From: Sphingomonas_R arantia
GTDB taxonomy: Bacteria > Pseudomonadota > Alphaproteobacteria > Sphingomonadales > Sphingomonadaceae
DNA length: 64,000 nucleotides
Assembly: GCF_042682045.1 (NCBI RefSeq)
Contig: NZ_JBHUGS010000003.1
Coordinates: 62,001 to 126,000, forward strand
Direction of reading: 5' to 3'
The translations under genes were made by a program, and so were the position numbers. The notes under the pieces were generated by a model. It was given only the letters and a program-made list of their open reading frames with translations. It searched no databases and had not been told where the DNA came from. This document shows, piece after piece, positions 34,821 through 42,527 of the stretch; positions within the stretch are counted from its first letter, which is position 1; every line of letters starts with the position of its first letter.

Positions 34821-35300
34821 TTAAGAGTCATGCTGCCATATCGCTGTCGGTAGCGGCAGCATAATGTGATCGTCGGCCTCGACCGGCGGGATTGCGCTGA
34901 TGGGCTTCAGCAGCCGACGACGTTTGAACCACTCCAAACACTCTAGCGCCGCGTACTCGATTGCCTTGACGCTACGCCAAGATCTGCAGCGGTGGATAGC
35001 CTCGGCTTTCTCGATGCCGTTGATCGGCTCGGCCAAAGCGTTGCCGTAGCTGCCTCTGACACTGCCGACCGACGGTTCGATCCCGGCCGCGGCAATGCGC
35101 CTGGTGTTCTAAATCGACCTGTGTCGCGACCCACGGTCGCTATGATGGGTCGGACGGCGATGGTGGAGCCGTGTTCTTAGGCACTCGAGACGAAGCTGGC
35201 ATGGGCAGTCCTGCTGGACCGCCAACCTCCCATCCGCCGAGCAGATCTCGATGACGAAGGCGACGTCGAGGAAGCGGACGACGCGCACATAATAAAAAAA
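34821..35300 (-). pseudogene. IS3-family transposase (OrfB) remnant
   Basis: The minus strand reads DVAFVIEICSADGRLAVQQ, then THHSDRGSRHRSI, a TAG stop, and in the same frame RRIAAAGIEPSVGSVRGSYG and NALAEPINGIEKAEAIH, ending WFKRRRLLKPISAIPPVEA. These match the C-terminal half of IS3-group OrfB (…FVIDVFARRIVGW, HHSDRGSQYVSI, GIEPSVGSVGDSYDNALAE). The copy lacks its N-terminal part and OrfA and carries an internal stop, so it cannot make a working transposase. The right boundary is approximate. Confidence 0.82.
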
Positions 35301-35561
35301 CGACTTGCTGCTCCGACACCTTGCACGACGTCTTGCGCGAGCGCGCGGCATCTGCAAAGTCAACGACGCCAGCGGTATGTCCCGGTGGTGGGGCGTCGTA
35401 ACCTCGAAAACTCTCAGCCGGTCACATCACTGTGGCCGGGTGGCCGTCGCGCATGTCCAAGGCCTTGGCCTAAAGGTGACGGCGCCGAGGCGAGAGCTCT
35501 GGTTACGAACACCCGGCTCGAGCCGGTCCGCCCCAACCAATATGTGTTGGAGGACCATTTT

Positions 35562-35864
35562 ATGATTTTTGAACTCCTCGGCCGTATTCGGCCTCAAGAT
35601 TTCGAGAAAATCATCGCGCTTTTGAGGGACTTCCTTCTTAGCCACGGCATCCATACGATCAGCGATATCCAGCTGAGCTTCTTCGCGTGGGGGGATGGCG
35701 TTAGGAAGCATGTCTCCGATGAGAGCGGTGACATGATCACCGTAAGGCTCAACGCCGAAGAGCTTGTTACCTTCCACGAAAGTTCCGCGAGGATTGAGTT
35801 GCCGCCGGGCTCTCGTTTGAGTGTGGGACAAACGGTCGTCCAAATTCCGACTCAATTCGCTTAG
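35562..35864 (+). CDS. Unknown protein, first of a two-gene unit between IS3 remnants
   Basis: The 100-residue product starts MIFELLGRIRPQDFEKIIAL. It has a strong ribosome-binding site, GGAGG, eight bases before the ATG, so this is very likely a real gene. The N-terminal half is helical (FEKIIALLRDFLLSHG), the middle contains IQLSFFAWGDG and the end is beta-like (ARIELPPGSRLSVGQTVVQI). There is no membrane segment or Cys. I do not recognise the family. A second small gene begins five bases after its stop. Confidence 0.6.
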   Translation: MIFELLGRIRPQDFEKIIALLRDFLLSHGIHTISDIQLSFFAWGDGVRKHVSDESGDMITVRLNAEELVTFHESSARIELPPGSRLSVGQTVVQIPTQFA

Positions 35865-35869
35865 CCACG

Positions 35870-36157
35870 ATGAAGAACGATCAGTCACCGCATGGTGGGC
35901 AGCGGTTTGATGCGACGCTGACCGATTGGTTGCTGATCACGTCGGTCGCCGCATTCGATCCGACCCGGGTGGAAGTCCGGTTAGTAGGGCTGATACATGG
36001 GGACCGGCGTGGCAAATTCCCGGATGGTCGGCGTGTGATAACCTCGGTTGTCCGCACTACAAAGTCCCGGATCGCCAATGGTTCAGTCGTTCGAACGCAG
36101 AACACTCGCTATCTCCTCATTGAGAGAAGCAAGCGCGCTGATATCGCGGTTGACTGA
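35870..36157 (+). CDS. Unknown protein, second of a two-gene unit
   Basis: The 95-residue product starts MKNDQSPHGGQRF and continues with LTDWLLITSVAAFDPTRVEV, then a basic, beta-rich segment with two VVRT repeats (SVVRTTKSRIANGSVVRTQN) and a terminal RYLLIERSKRADIAVD. It begins five bases after the upstream stop, indicating co-translation. The family is not recognised; the repeated pattern suggests a small beta fold that could bind nucleic acid or protein. Confidence 0.5.
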   Translation: MKNDQSPHGGQRFDATLTDWLLITSVAAFDPTRVEVRLVGLIHGDRRGKFPDGRRVITSVVRTTKSRIANGSVVRTQNTRYLLIERSKRADIAVD

Positions 36158-36427
36158 CGTAACAGACACTTTCTGCGGGTTCATAGCCCAATGGAAAGCG
36201 AGCGATCGCCTGCTGATCCTGAAGCCATAATTGTTGTAAGAGTGCTCATTGCTACAAAGCTTTTTGACACAGCGGTGCGTGATGGTCGAAATGAGCGTCA
36301 ATGATCCGATTGACGTTGGCGCCCGAAGCAGCACTCACGCTCTCGGAATCATCGCAATTTGCCCCAGGGGGTCGTGTCTCGCGCGGCGATCCGGTGACCT
36401 GCTTTTCATCTTTCCGGCACTGACAAC

Positions 36428-36780
36428 TCAGCTTCGCTGTTCGAGCCGCTGATGAGGGCGGTTCGCAAACTCGGCGAGTGCCAAACAGTCTACGCTTCTG
36501 TGGGGATGCACAGCGTTGTAGTCCGTCCGCCAAGCCTTGATAATCCGTTTGCCGCAGACAGCCAGGGGAATGGGTGCTCGTTCAAACACGCGCCGCGCGA
36601 GCGACAATTGAACCATTCCATAAACTCATTCTGCTGCGACTTGCCCGGGCGATCTAGGGCCACTCGACGCCAGTATTCTGGCACCAGGCGGGGACGGCGA
36701 TACTGGTGACCTCGGTGCCGTTGTCAATGACCGCCATGCACGCCAGCCCGCGACGCTTCGCGATGGCGCTCAACTTACAG
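36428..36780 (-). pseudogene. Second IS3-family transposase (OrfB) remnant, frameshifted
   Basis: Minus-strand pieces in different frames read VIDNGTEVTSIAVPAWCQNT followed by GVEW, then IARPGKSQQNEFMEWFNCRS and CLNEHPFP, then KAWRTDYNAVHPHRSVDCLA and LAEFANRP. In order they match the end of an IS3-group OrfB (DNGTELTSMAVLRWCQ..., APGKPQQNAFVESFNGR, WRTDYNTVRPHSSL). At least two frameshifts separate them. It differs in sequence from the remnant at 34.8 kb, so two distinct IS copies decayed here. Confidence 0.8.
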
Positions 36781-37129
36781 CTAACGGTGACACCTTTTGC
36801 CTGATCGAGAGAGACCCCTCGATCAGATTTGTGGAAAGGGTATAGAGAATCGCACGAGTGCCACCGTACCATCGTGCTTTTCAATTTTTCGACCTTACTC
36901 GAAAGTCACGGCTCGATACGGCGGCCCCATTTCATGTTGTCCTCGCCTAGAACGATGCTCCCAAAGAAGCCTGCCAGCTTGTGCTTCCTCACTGCAACTT
37001 GCGCGACCGGTTCGGCCCTCGTCAGAGTTTTCCTCCACGAGCGATGCGAATTTTCTAAGAAACATCCGACCCCGTAAAATCGCCTGCCGGGGCGAACCGA
37101 AACGCAACTTGACACCGAAATGTCAGGTT
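36781..37129. other. Gap without a convincing gene
   Basis: Only short overlapping frames are present and none has a ribosome-binding site with protein-like composition. The segment is less GC-rich than core DNA and may be decayed insertion-sequence material continuing from the remnant on its left. Confidence 0.5.
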
Positions 37130-37651
37130 TCAGGCGTCGCCAGACTTGTTAGTCTCCGTCATCGGGCTTGCCGCCTTTGCATCACGAAGACGATCCACAG
37201 CCGATTTACGCGGCTTGCGGGTCTTCTTTTCCGTGACGGGCTCTGCCGCAGCCTCAGTCTTCTTGCGACCAAGTCCAAACGAATGCGCGAGTTCGCGACG
37301 CCGCTCGCTGTAGGCCTGCGCCGTCATTGGGTAGTCTGCGGGCAAATTATATCTTTCACGATACGCGGCTGGCGTCAGCCCGTTCTGGGCCAGATGGCGT
37401 TTCAGCATCGTGTAGGCCTTGCCGTCGATCATTGAGACGATGTGATTTGGGTTGGAAAGTGATTTCCGAGCCGTCGTCGCAGGCTCATAATTTTCCGTCT
37501 CGACTGGCTCGGGCGCGCCGAGGTTACCGAGAGCTTCGTAAACAGACTTGATGAGGTTGGCGACCTCCCCCGTCCCCACGGAATTGTTTCCGACATGAGC
37601 GGAGACGATGTCGGCGGTGATGACGAGCAGGTCGGTGTCGGGCCTTGTCAT
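37130..37651 (-). CDS. MucR/Ros-family regulator lacking the first zinc Cys
   Basis: The 173-residue protein has the MucR opening LLVITADIVSAHVGNNSVGT and the DNA-binding core IVSMIDGKAYTMLKRHLAQN followed by GLTPAAYRERYNLPADYPM and the basic GLGRKK tail. In classical Ros/MucR the segment starts C-x-x-D/C; here Ser replaces the first Cys, so zinc is probably not bound in the usual way. Zinc-free members are known in this family. The ATG at 37651 is preceded by AGGAAC. MucR proteins control surface polysaccharide and cell-cycle genes; this copy sits in accessory DNA. Confidence 0.8.
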   Translation of the reverse strand: MTRPDTDLLVITADIVSAHVGNNSVGTGEVANLIKSVYEALGNLGAPEPVETENYEPATTARKSLSNPNHIVSMIDGKAYTMLKRHLAQNGLTPAAYRERYNLPADYPMTAQAYSERRRELAHSFGLGRKKTEAAAEPVTEKKTRKPRKSAVDRLRDAKAASPMTETNKSGDA

Positions 37652-38162
37652 ATGCAGTTCCTGATACAGTAAGGCAAGCATCCGTAGAAGCACCTTGCCA
37701 AAACGCAATCCCTCACGCGATCAGCTCAGTAGTAGAACTACCGATCACTACAACTGAGCGTTCCTATTGCCCGTGTAGGCGTCGATCACGGACCAAAGAT
37801 CGAGCGCCCCCTCCCGTAGCGGGGGGGGTAGGTGAAATCCAATCTGGAACTTGAGCGGAATATCATCGACGAGACCACGATAGCCCGGTCGGATCCCGTC
37901 CCAATGCGTGCAATAATGCAGTTTCAGCACATCAACGCTGCGCCGGGACCGCGCCCTGTCGCTGACATAACGTCAATCCCTGCCTCGCCCGGCAAACAGA
38001 TCGTCTCTAAAGGGTCAGATGCTTCACTTGGATGGGCCAGCGCTGCAACGGTTGACTATCATCTCCCTGAAAGCCGAGATGCCAAGCTAGATTTGGAACC
38101 GGATAGCACGAGGATCACGTATAATAATTAGGCAAAACAGGTCAGATTACGATGACCCTGCG
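37652..38162. other. Gap with no supportable gene
   Basis: The segment lies upstream of the MucR-type gene. It holds weak frames on both strands (37832-38131 plus, 37748-37930 minus), neither with a clear ribosome-binding site or a recognisable family. The minus-strand frame begins MLKLHYCTHWDGIRPGYRG and is somewhat protein-like. It is probably regulatory plus decayed DNA. Confidence 0.45.
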
Positions 38163-38759
38163 TCACAAGCGACCTACTGCATCATTCGACAGCAACGACC
38201 AGAATGATGGGCCGCCTGGGAATGTCCGCCAATGCGACGTGATCGAAAATCCGAGTTGCTCGTAGAACGGAATATTGTCCGGGTCGGCAGTCTCGAGATA
38301 AATCGGATATCCATCGACGTGGGCGAGGCCCGCCCGAACTACTTCCGCGCCTAGTCCGCTCCGCTGCCGGCTTCGCTCGCATCCGACATAATGAAGATAC
38401 CAGAAGGGCGTCGTTGGAAAGCGCTGCTCCATAGCGTGCGAAACGCGCAATGCCCGCACCAAGTGCGGCCCCAGAGCCGACACCATTGGTCGAGCCTGCG
38501 AAAGCATCTCCTTCCATCCGAGCCGCGCTTGACCCGGCCGACGCCACAGTGCCGCCGCCGCACCGTCCTCGGTCATATACTGCAGTCCGGACTTATCGTC
38601 GCTCTCAATCAGCAAGTGAAAGAGACTGGGGAGGCGTACCGCACGCTCCGTTGGGTCTGGAATAATGTAGCTCAGTGCCGGCTCGTCCTGGAACGCCGAT
38701 GCGAAGATGGTGGCCATCTGCGCACGCCGGTCGAGGTCAATCAGCTGTGCTACGGGCAT
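38163..38759 (-). CDS. GNAT family N-acetyltransferase
   Basis: The 198-residue protein shows the GNAT fold order: an early helix with MATIFASAFQDEPALSYIIP, a strand FWYLHYVGCERSRQRSGLGA (the acetyl-CoA loop R-x-x-G-x-G/A in modified form) and YLETADPDNIPFYEQLGF near the end, which is a typical GNAT motif B. The ATG at 38759 is used. The substrate is unknown; relatives are often annotated as acting on small amines or antibiotics. Confidence 0.82.
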   Translation of the reverse strand: MPVAQLIDLDRRAQMATIFASAFQDEPALSYIIPDPTERAVRLPSLFHLLIESDDKSGLQYMTEDGAAAALWRRPGQARLGWKEMLSQARPMVSALGPHLVRALRVSHAMEQRFPTTPFWYLHYVGCERSRQRSGLGAEVVRAGLAHVDGYPIYLETADPDNIPFYEQLGFSITSHWRTFPGGPSFWSLLSNDAVGRL

Positions 38760-38974
38760 AATCAATCTCTGACACCGACTTAAACACAAACCTAACCAAC
38801 CCCATAACTAGATAGGTCATACCGCCAAGCCGTCATATTGCCCAATCGCGTTGCAGCCGTAATATTGGGTCAAATCGCTTGGATTTCTCTCGCCATGATC
38901 TTCATGCCGCTCGAACAGGAGTTCTGAGCTTTCGCAGGACAGCCGGAACAGAATTCAAGGCGGGAGACGCGTCG

Positions 38975-39925
38975 ATGCGGATCGGTAAGTGGTTTACGGT
39001 TCTCTCTGGCTTTTCGCTGGCATGCGTTTCACCCGTGGCACGTGCCGCCCCCCCGCTCCTGTCGGCTGGCGCGCATTATGCGGATTTGGGCGCTGTGAAA
39101 CTACACTATGTCGTGCGCGGAGCGGGACCGCTTCTGCTCGTCGCCTCACCGGGTTGGGGGCCAGGCTCCCACTATCTTCAGAAGGGGCTCCAGTCGCTGG
39201 AATCGACATTCACCCTCGTCTATATCGACATGCGCGGCAGCGGCGGCTCCTCCCGCCCTGCCGATCGCGCAAACATGTCGCAATCCGATATGGCGGATGA
39301 TATTGAGGACCTGCGAAAGTTGCTCCGCATCAATACGATAGACTTGCTGGGCCATTCGGATGGCGGCACCATCGCCATCGAATATGCCGAGCGTCATCCC
39401 GCCCATGTCCGTCGAATGATCCTGATCGAACCGGCCGTGCAGGGCGATCGTGAGCGATCGATGACGGAGGCAACGCTGAGATTATGGGCTAACGATCCTC
39501 AATATAGCGCGGCGGTCCGCGAAGTGCGGGAACAGGACTGGTCGACCATTCCAGATGACGACGCCTTCGCACGGTCGGTCGAGAGGATGGTGCCGCTCTA
39601 TATTGGTGATCCGGCGCGCGACGTGGCAGCGCTTTCGGCATCGTTGAAGGGTGCGAAGTTGTCATCCTACGCCGCCAAGGCCGAAGGCGACGCCGAAGCC
39701 AAGGCCGCACGTGATCAGGTCAAAGACCTGCCGAACATCCGCGCTCGGACGCTGATCATCAACGGCACGGCCGACTGGATCTGCCCCTATCCCGTCGCGC
39801 AGCGGCTGAATGCCGCCATAACGGGATCTCAGCTCAGCCTTTACGCCAATAAGGGACATTTTCCATGGATTGAAGCACCTGCTCGATTCTTCGAAGAGGT
39901 CACGCAGTTCATGCGCAAGCCGTAG
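38975..39925 (+). CDS. Exported alpha/beta hydrolase, proline iminopeptidase-like
   Basis: The 316-residue protein has a signal peptide (MRIGKWFTVL...SPVARA) and an alpha/beta hydrolase fold. An HG-like oxyanion region is at ASPGWGPG, YIDMRGSGGSSRP follows, and the nucleophile elbow is GHSDGG with Ser128; the late Asp is in NGTADWICPYP and the His in NKGHFPW. The order resembles proline iminopeptidases and related esterases, but a periplasmic location is unusual for a peptidase of that group. CGGGAGA precedes the ATG at 38975. Confidence 0.84.
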   Translation: MRIGKWFTVLSGFSLACVSPVARAAPPLLSAGAHYADLGAVKLHYVVRGAGPLLLVASPGWGPGSHYLQKGLQSLESTFTLVYIDMRGSGGSSRPADRANMSQSDMADDIEDLRKLLRINTIDLLGHSDGGTIAIEYAERHPAHVRRMILIEPAVQGDRERSMTEATLRLWANDPQYSAAVREVREQDWSTIPDDDAFARSVERMVPLYIGDPARDVAALSASLKGAKLSSYAAKAEGDAEAKAARDQVKDLPNIRARTLIINGTADWICPYPVAQRLNAAITGSQLSLYANKGHFPWIEAPARFFEEVTQFMRKP

Positions 39926-40011
39926 GCGCAATCTGCATTCAAGGAATATCTTCCTATAAGTGGTTGTGACATCCGGCCAACCGCATACCGACCAGTTAAG
40001 ACGTTAATCCA

Positions 40012-40067
40012 GCGGACCTCACAGGCGTCTCTTGGAACTGCCCGCGCGAGACCTTGCGGAGGTCCGC
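40012..40067. terminator. Long inverted repeat between convergent genes
   Basis: GCGGACCTC (40012-40020) pairs perfectly with GAGGTCCGC (40059-40067) across a 38-base spacer that itself contains GTCTC / GAGAC. It lies between the convergent alpha/beta hydrolase and kinase genes, 54 bases past the kinase stop. It may act as a bidirectional terminator; there is no T-tract, so this is positional inference. Confidence 0.4.
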
Positions 40068-40120
40068 ATACCTACTTCGTTCTATCCTCAGAGACGGCTC
40101 TAGCGTCAAGAACGCTTCGA

Positions 40121-42502
40121 TTAGCATCCTTGGTCACGAATGAGGTTCTGCCAGCGTGCTCCTTGCTGTTTCTGGATATAGCCGCCCTGTCGGCGATACA
40201 GTCGGTTCTTGTGCATGCCGAAACTAATCGAGCATTGTCCGTTGAAGATCCGCGCTATGCACTCGTTGCGTTCTAAATGCCCGATCGCCTTCCAACGAGT
40301 ATCGAACGCTTGGCAATTTGCAGAATGCCCTACCGCCGCTGCGGACTTTGCGGACATGATCTTGTCGAGCTGCTGCCGATTGGCAGCCGCGGTCTCGACC
40401 GCGGACTCGGCATAGGTCTGCCCGGCCACGGCTAGCGAGGCAGACCGCGGCAGTGACACTGTCGCAGATGAAGCGGATTTAACAACCACCGGCTTCGGCG
40501 CGGGAATAGCGGACGAAGGATCCACCGGATCAATCCGCACCCATTCTACGGAGATGTTCAGATCGTGTCGTGCCTCTTGGTCGGCAAGCCGGTCGACAAA
40601 GTCGGCAGGTGGATAGACTGCTCGACCGGTGCTGAGGCCGAGATCGATTGACGCGTTGCTGTCGATCAGGATGAGCGCCGCCGTTCCCGTAGCGTTATAG
40701 CAGACCGATACATGGTAAGTACCGTCCGAACCGATGCTGAAACGCTCGGGATTGCGTGCCCCGAGATTTTCAAGCTCGCGCCGCGTCCCTGCGATCTGTT
40801 GCAACCGACCATCCGGCTCAAGCGAGATCAGTGCAAAGTCGCGCCGAGCACCGTAAATTGCGGTGGTGACGTCAAGACTGCCGCCACCACGACAGGTCGG
40901 ATTGCCCTGCCCCAGCGTAACCTTATCCGATGACACAAGCAGCGATCCCGAACCATGGTCCGTCCCTGCCGCACGATATGGACGCAAAGCGTCGATAACA
41001 CCGCAATGAGTGACGTTTACTGGGTGTACGTCGCTGACGTCCGCCGATCCAAGCGCACCGGCCGCACCGGCAAGCCGCCGACCGAGCGCACCGAGATCGC
41101 CACTACCGCCGGAGAGCACGACCGTGCCGTTCTCAGTCGTCGAGCGGGCGGTGATCCAAGCGCAGGGCATCTGGGTCAGCAGCGACGAGACCTGACGAGA
41201 TCTGTCCGCGCTTGGCAACTGCGGCCGGGAGACTGGTTCGTCTGCTTCAGCAGCCGAAGGCCCAGTGCTCACGGGTGTGAGCAATGCCGGTTTGGGCTTC
41301 TGCCCGGGTACCAGAACGGCCGCCAGCAGCGCTGCGGCCGTAGCCGGCACCCCGATCACGAGCCAGCTCTTGCTTGTCCAACGATCCCGAAACTGCTCAC
41401 GGCGCCCCACGTTCGGACGGACCGGGACCGGCGCGGCGGCCGCCGCTGGCGAGCCGCCCGTCACGGCAAGCGGCTCCACTGCGGGCAGGAACGTCGTCAC
41501 CTGTTCGATGGCCGGCTCCGGCGCTGCCTGACCCCCTCCCTCCTTCCGCTTCCGCACTGAGGGCGGATTGCCGATGCCCTGCAAGACGACAGGCGAGACG
41601 TCCGGCAGCCGGATAGTCTCGAGTGCAGCCAGTACCTCATGCATGGAACGGATGCGATGTGCGGGATCGGGTATGAGCATGCGCTCGATCAGCGGCGCCA
41701 GCGGCAGCGGCAGATCGACGACGTCAGCACCTGTGCGTCGTCGCTCGACCGCTTCGGACAACGTAGTTCCCATCGCTGGCGCCTTGCCCCGCGCGTAGGC
41801 AAGCAGGACCAGGCCGGTGCTGTAGACGTCGGTCCACGGCCCGACCTGGCGCCCATAATCCCCGAATTGCTCCGGCGCGACGTAACCCAGTTTCCCAGCG
41901 AAACCATCGCCCACTACCGTTTCGACCGTGACGTCGAGGCTCTTTGCGATGCCGAAATCGATGATCTTCGCGCGATCAAGATTGCCGCCGGGCAACAGCA
42001 CGTTGTCGGGCGACATATCACGGTGGATCGCGCCATGGTCATGTGCGGTCTCGAGCCCCGCAGCCAGACGACGCGCGAGGATCACCACATCGCGGATGCT
42101 GTGAGGCGCACCTTCGAGATGCGCGGCGATCGGCACGCCATCGATGAAGTCGGTCACGATATAATGGAGATCAAGCAACGGGTCCCGCGCGAATACACGA
42201 TACTGAACGATCGCAGGATGCGCGAACTGAGTAAGCGTGCGCGCCTCCTTGCGGAACAGCGAGATCACCTTCGGATCGCTGGCCAGATGGTTGCGGATTG
42301 CCTTTATGGCGACACGCTCGTCCGTCTCGACGTTTACACCCTCGAAGACTTCGCCCATGCCGCCACGGGCGATGAACCGCTCGACCCTGTAGATCCCGTT
42401 GAGCAGATCGCCCGGCACGAGGCTTGCGTCGCGGCCCATGCGCCGGCCCGCGTTCAGACCCGCACCGTCGGCGATCCCGGTAGGCTCCACCGGACCACTC
42501 AC
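40121..42502 (-). CDS. ppkA: T6SS-associated Ser/Thr protein kinase, PpkA type
   Basis: The roughly 793-residue protein has a complete Hanks kinase domain: ARGGMGEVF (Gly loop 47-50), the Lys of VAIKAI at 67, HRDMSPDN (Asp162), DFG (182) and YVAPEQFGD. A Pro-rich linker leads to one membrane segment at about 380-399 and a roughly 390-residue exported domain with many Cys. PpkA kinases phosphorylate the FHA protein and so start T6SS assembly; tagH and pppA lie in the same locus. The start is uncertain: GTG 42502 (25 bases after the clpV stop) is used and ATG 42439 is possible. It is the last gene of the tss operon. Confidence 0.87.
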   Translation of the reverse strand: MSGPVEPTGIADGAGLNAGRRMGRDASLVPGDLLNGIYRVERFIARGGMGEVFEGVNVETDERVAIKAIRNHLASDPKVISLFRKEARTLTQFAHPAIVQYRVFARDPLLDLHYIVTDFIDGVPIAAHLEGAPHSIRDVVILARRLAAGLETAHDHGAIHRDMSPDNVLLPGGNLDRAKIIDFGIAKSLDVTVETVVGDGFAGKLGYVAPEQFGDYGRQVGPWTDVYSTGLVLLAYARGKAPAMGTTLSEAVERRRTGADVVDLPLPLAPLIERMLIPDPAHRIRSMHEVLAALETIRLPDVSPVVLQGIGNPPSVRKRKEGGGQAAPEPAIEQVTTFLPAVEPLAVTGGSPAAAAAPVPVRPNVGRREQFRDRWTSKSWLVIGVPATAAALLAAVLVPGQKPKPALLTPVSTGPSAAEADEPVSRPQLPSADRSRQVSSLLTQMPCAWITARSTTENGTVVLSGGSGDLGALGRRLAGAAGALGSADVSDVHPVNVTHCGVIDALRPYRAAGTDHGSGSLLVSSDKVTLGQGNPTCRGGGSLDVTTAIYGARRDFALISLEPDGRLQQIAGTRRELENLGARNPERFSIGSDGTYHVSVCYNATGTAALILIDSNASIDLGLSTGRAVYPPADFVDRLADQEARHDLNISVEWVRIDPVDPSSAIPAPKPVVVKSASSATVSLPRSASLAVAGQTYAESAVETAAANRQQLDKIMSAKSAAAVGHSANCQAFDTRWKAIGHLERNECIARIFNGQCSISFGMHKNRLYRRQGGYIQKQQGARWQNLIRDQGC

Positions 42503-42527
42503 CGCAGATTCCGACGTGCAAGCAGTC

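Noticed and set aside
37832..38131. 99-codon plus-strand frame
   Set aside because: No ribosome-binding site, no recognisable family, overlapped by an equally weak minus-strand frame.
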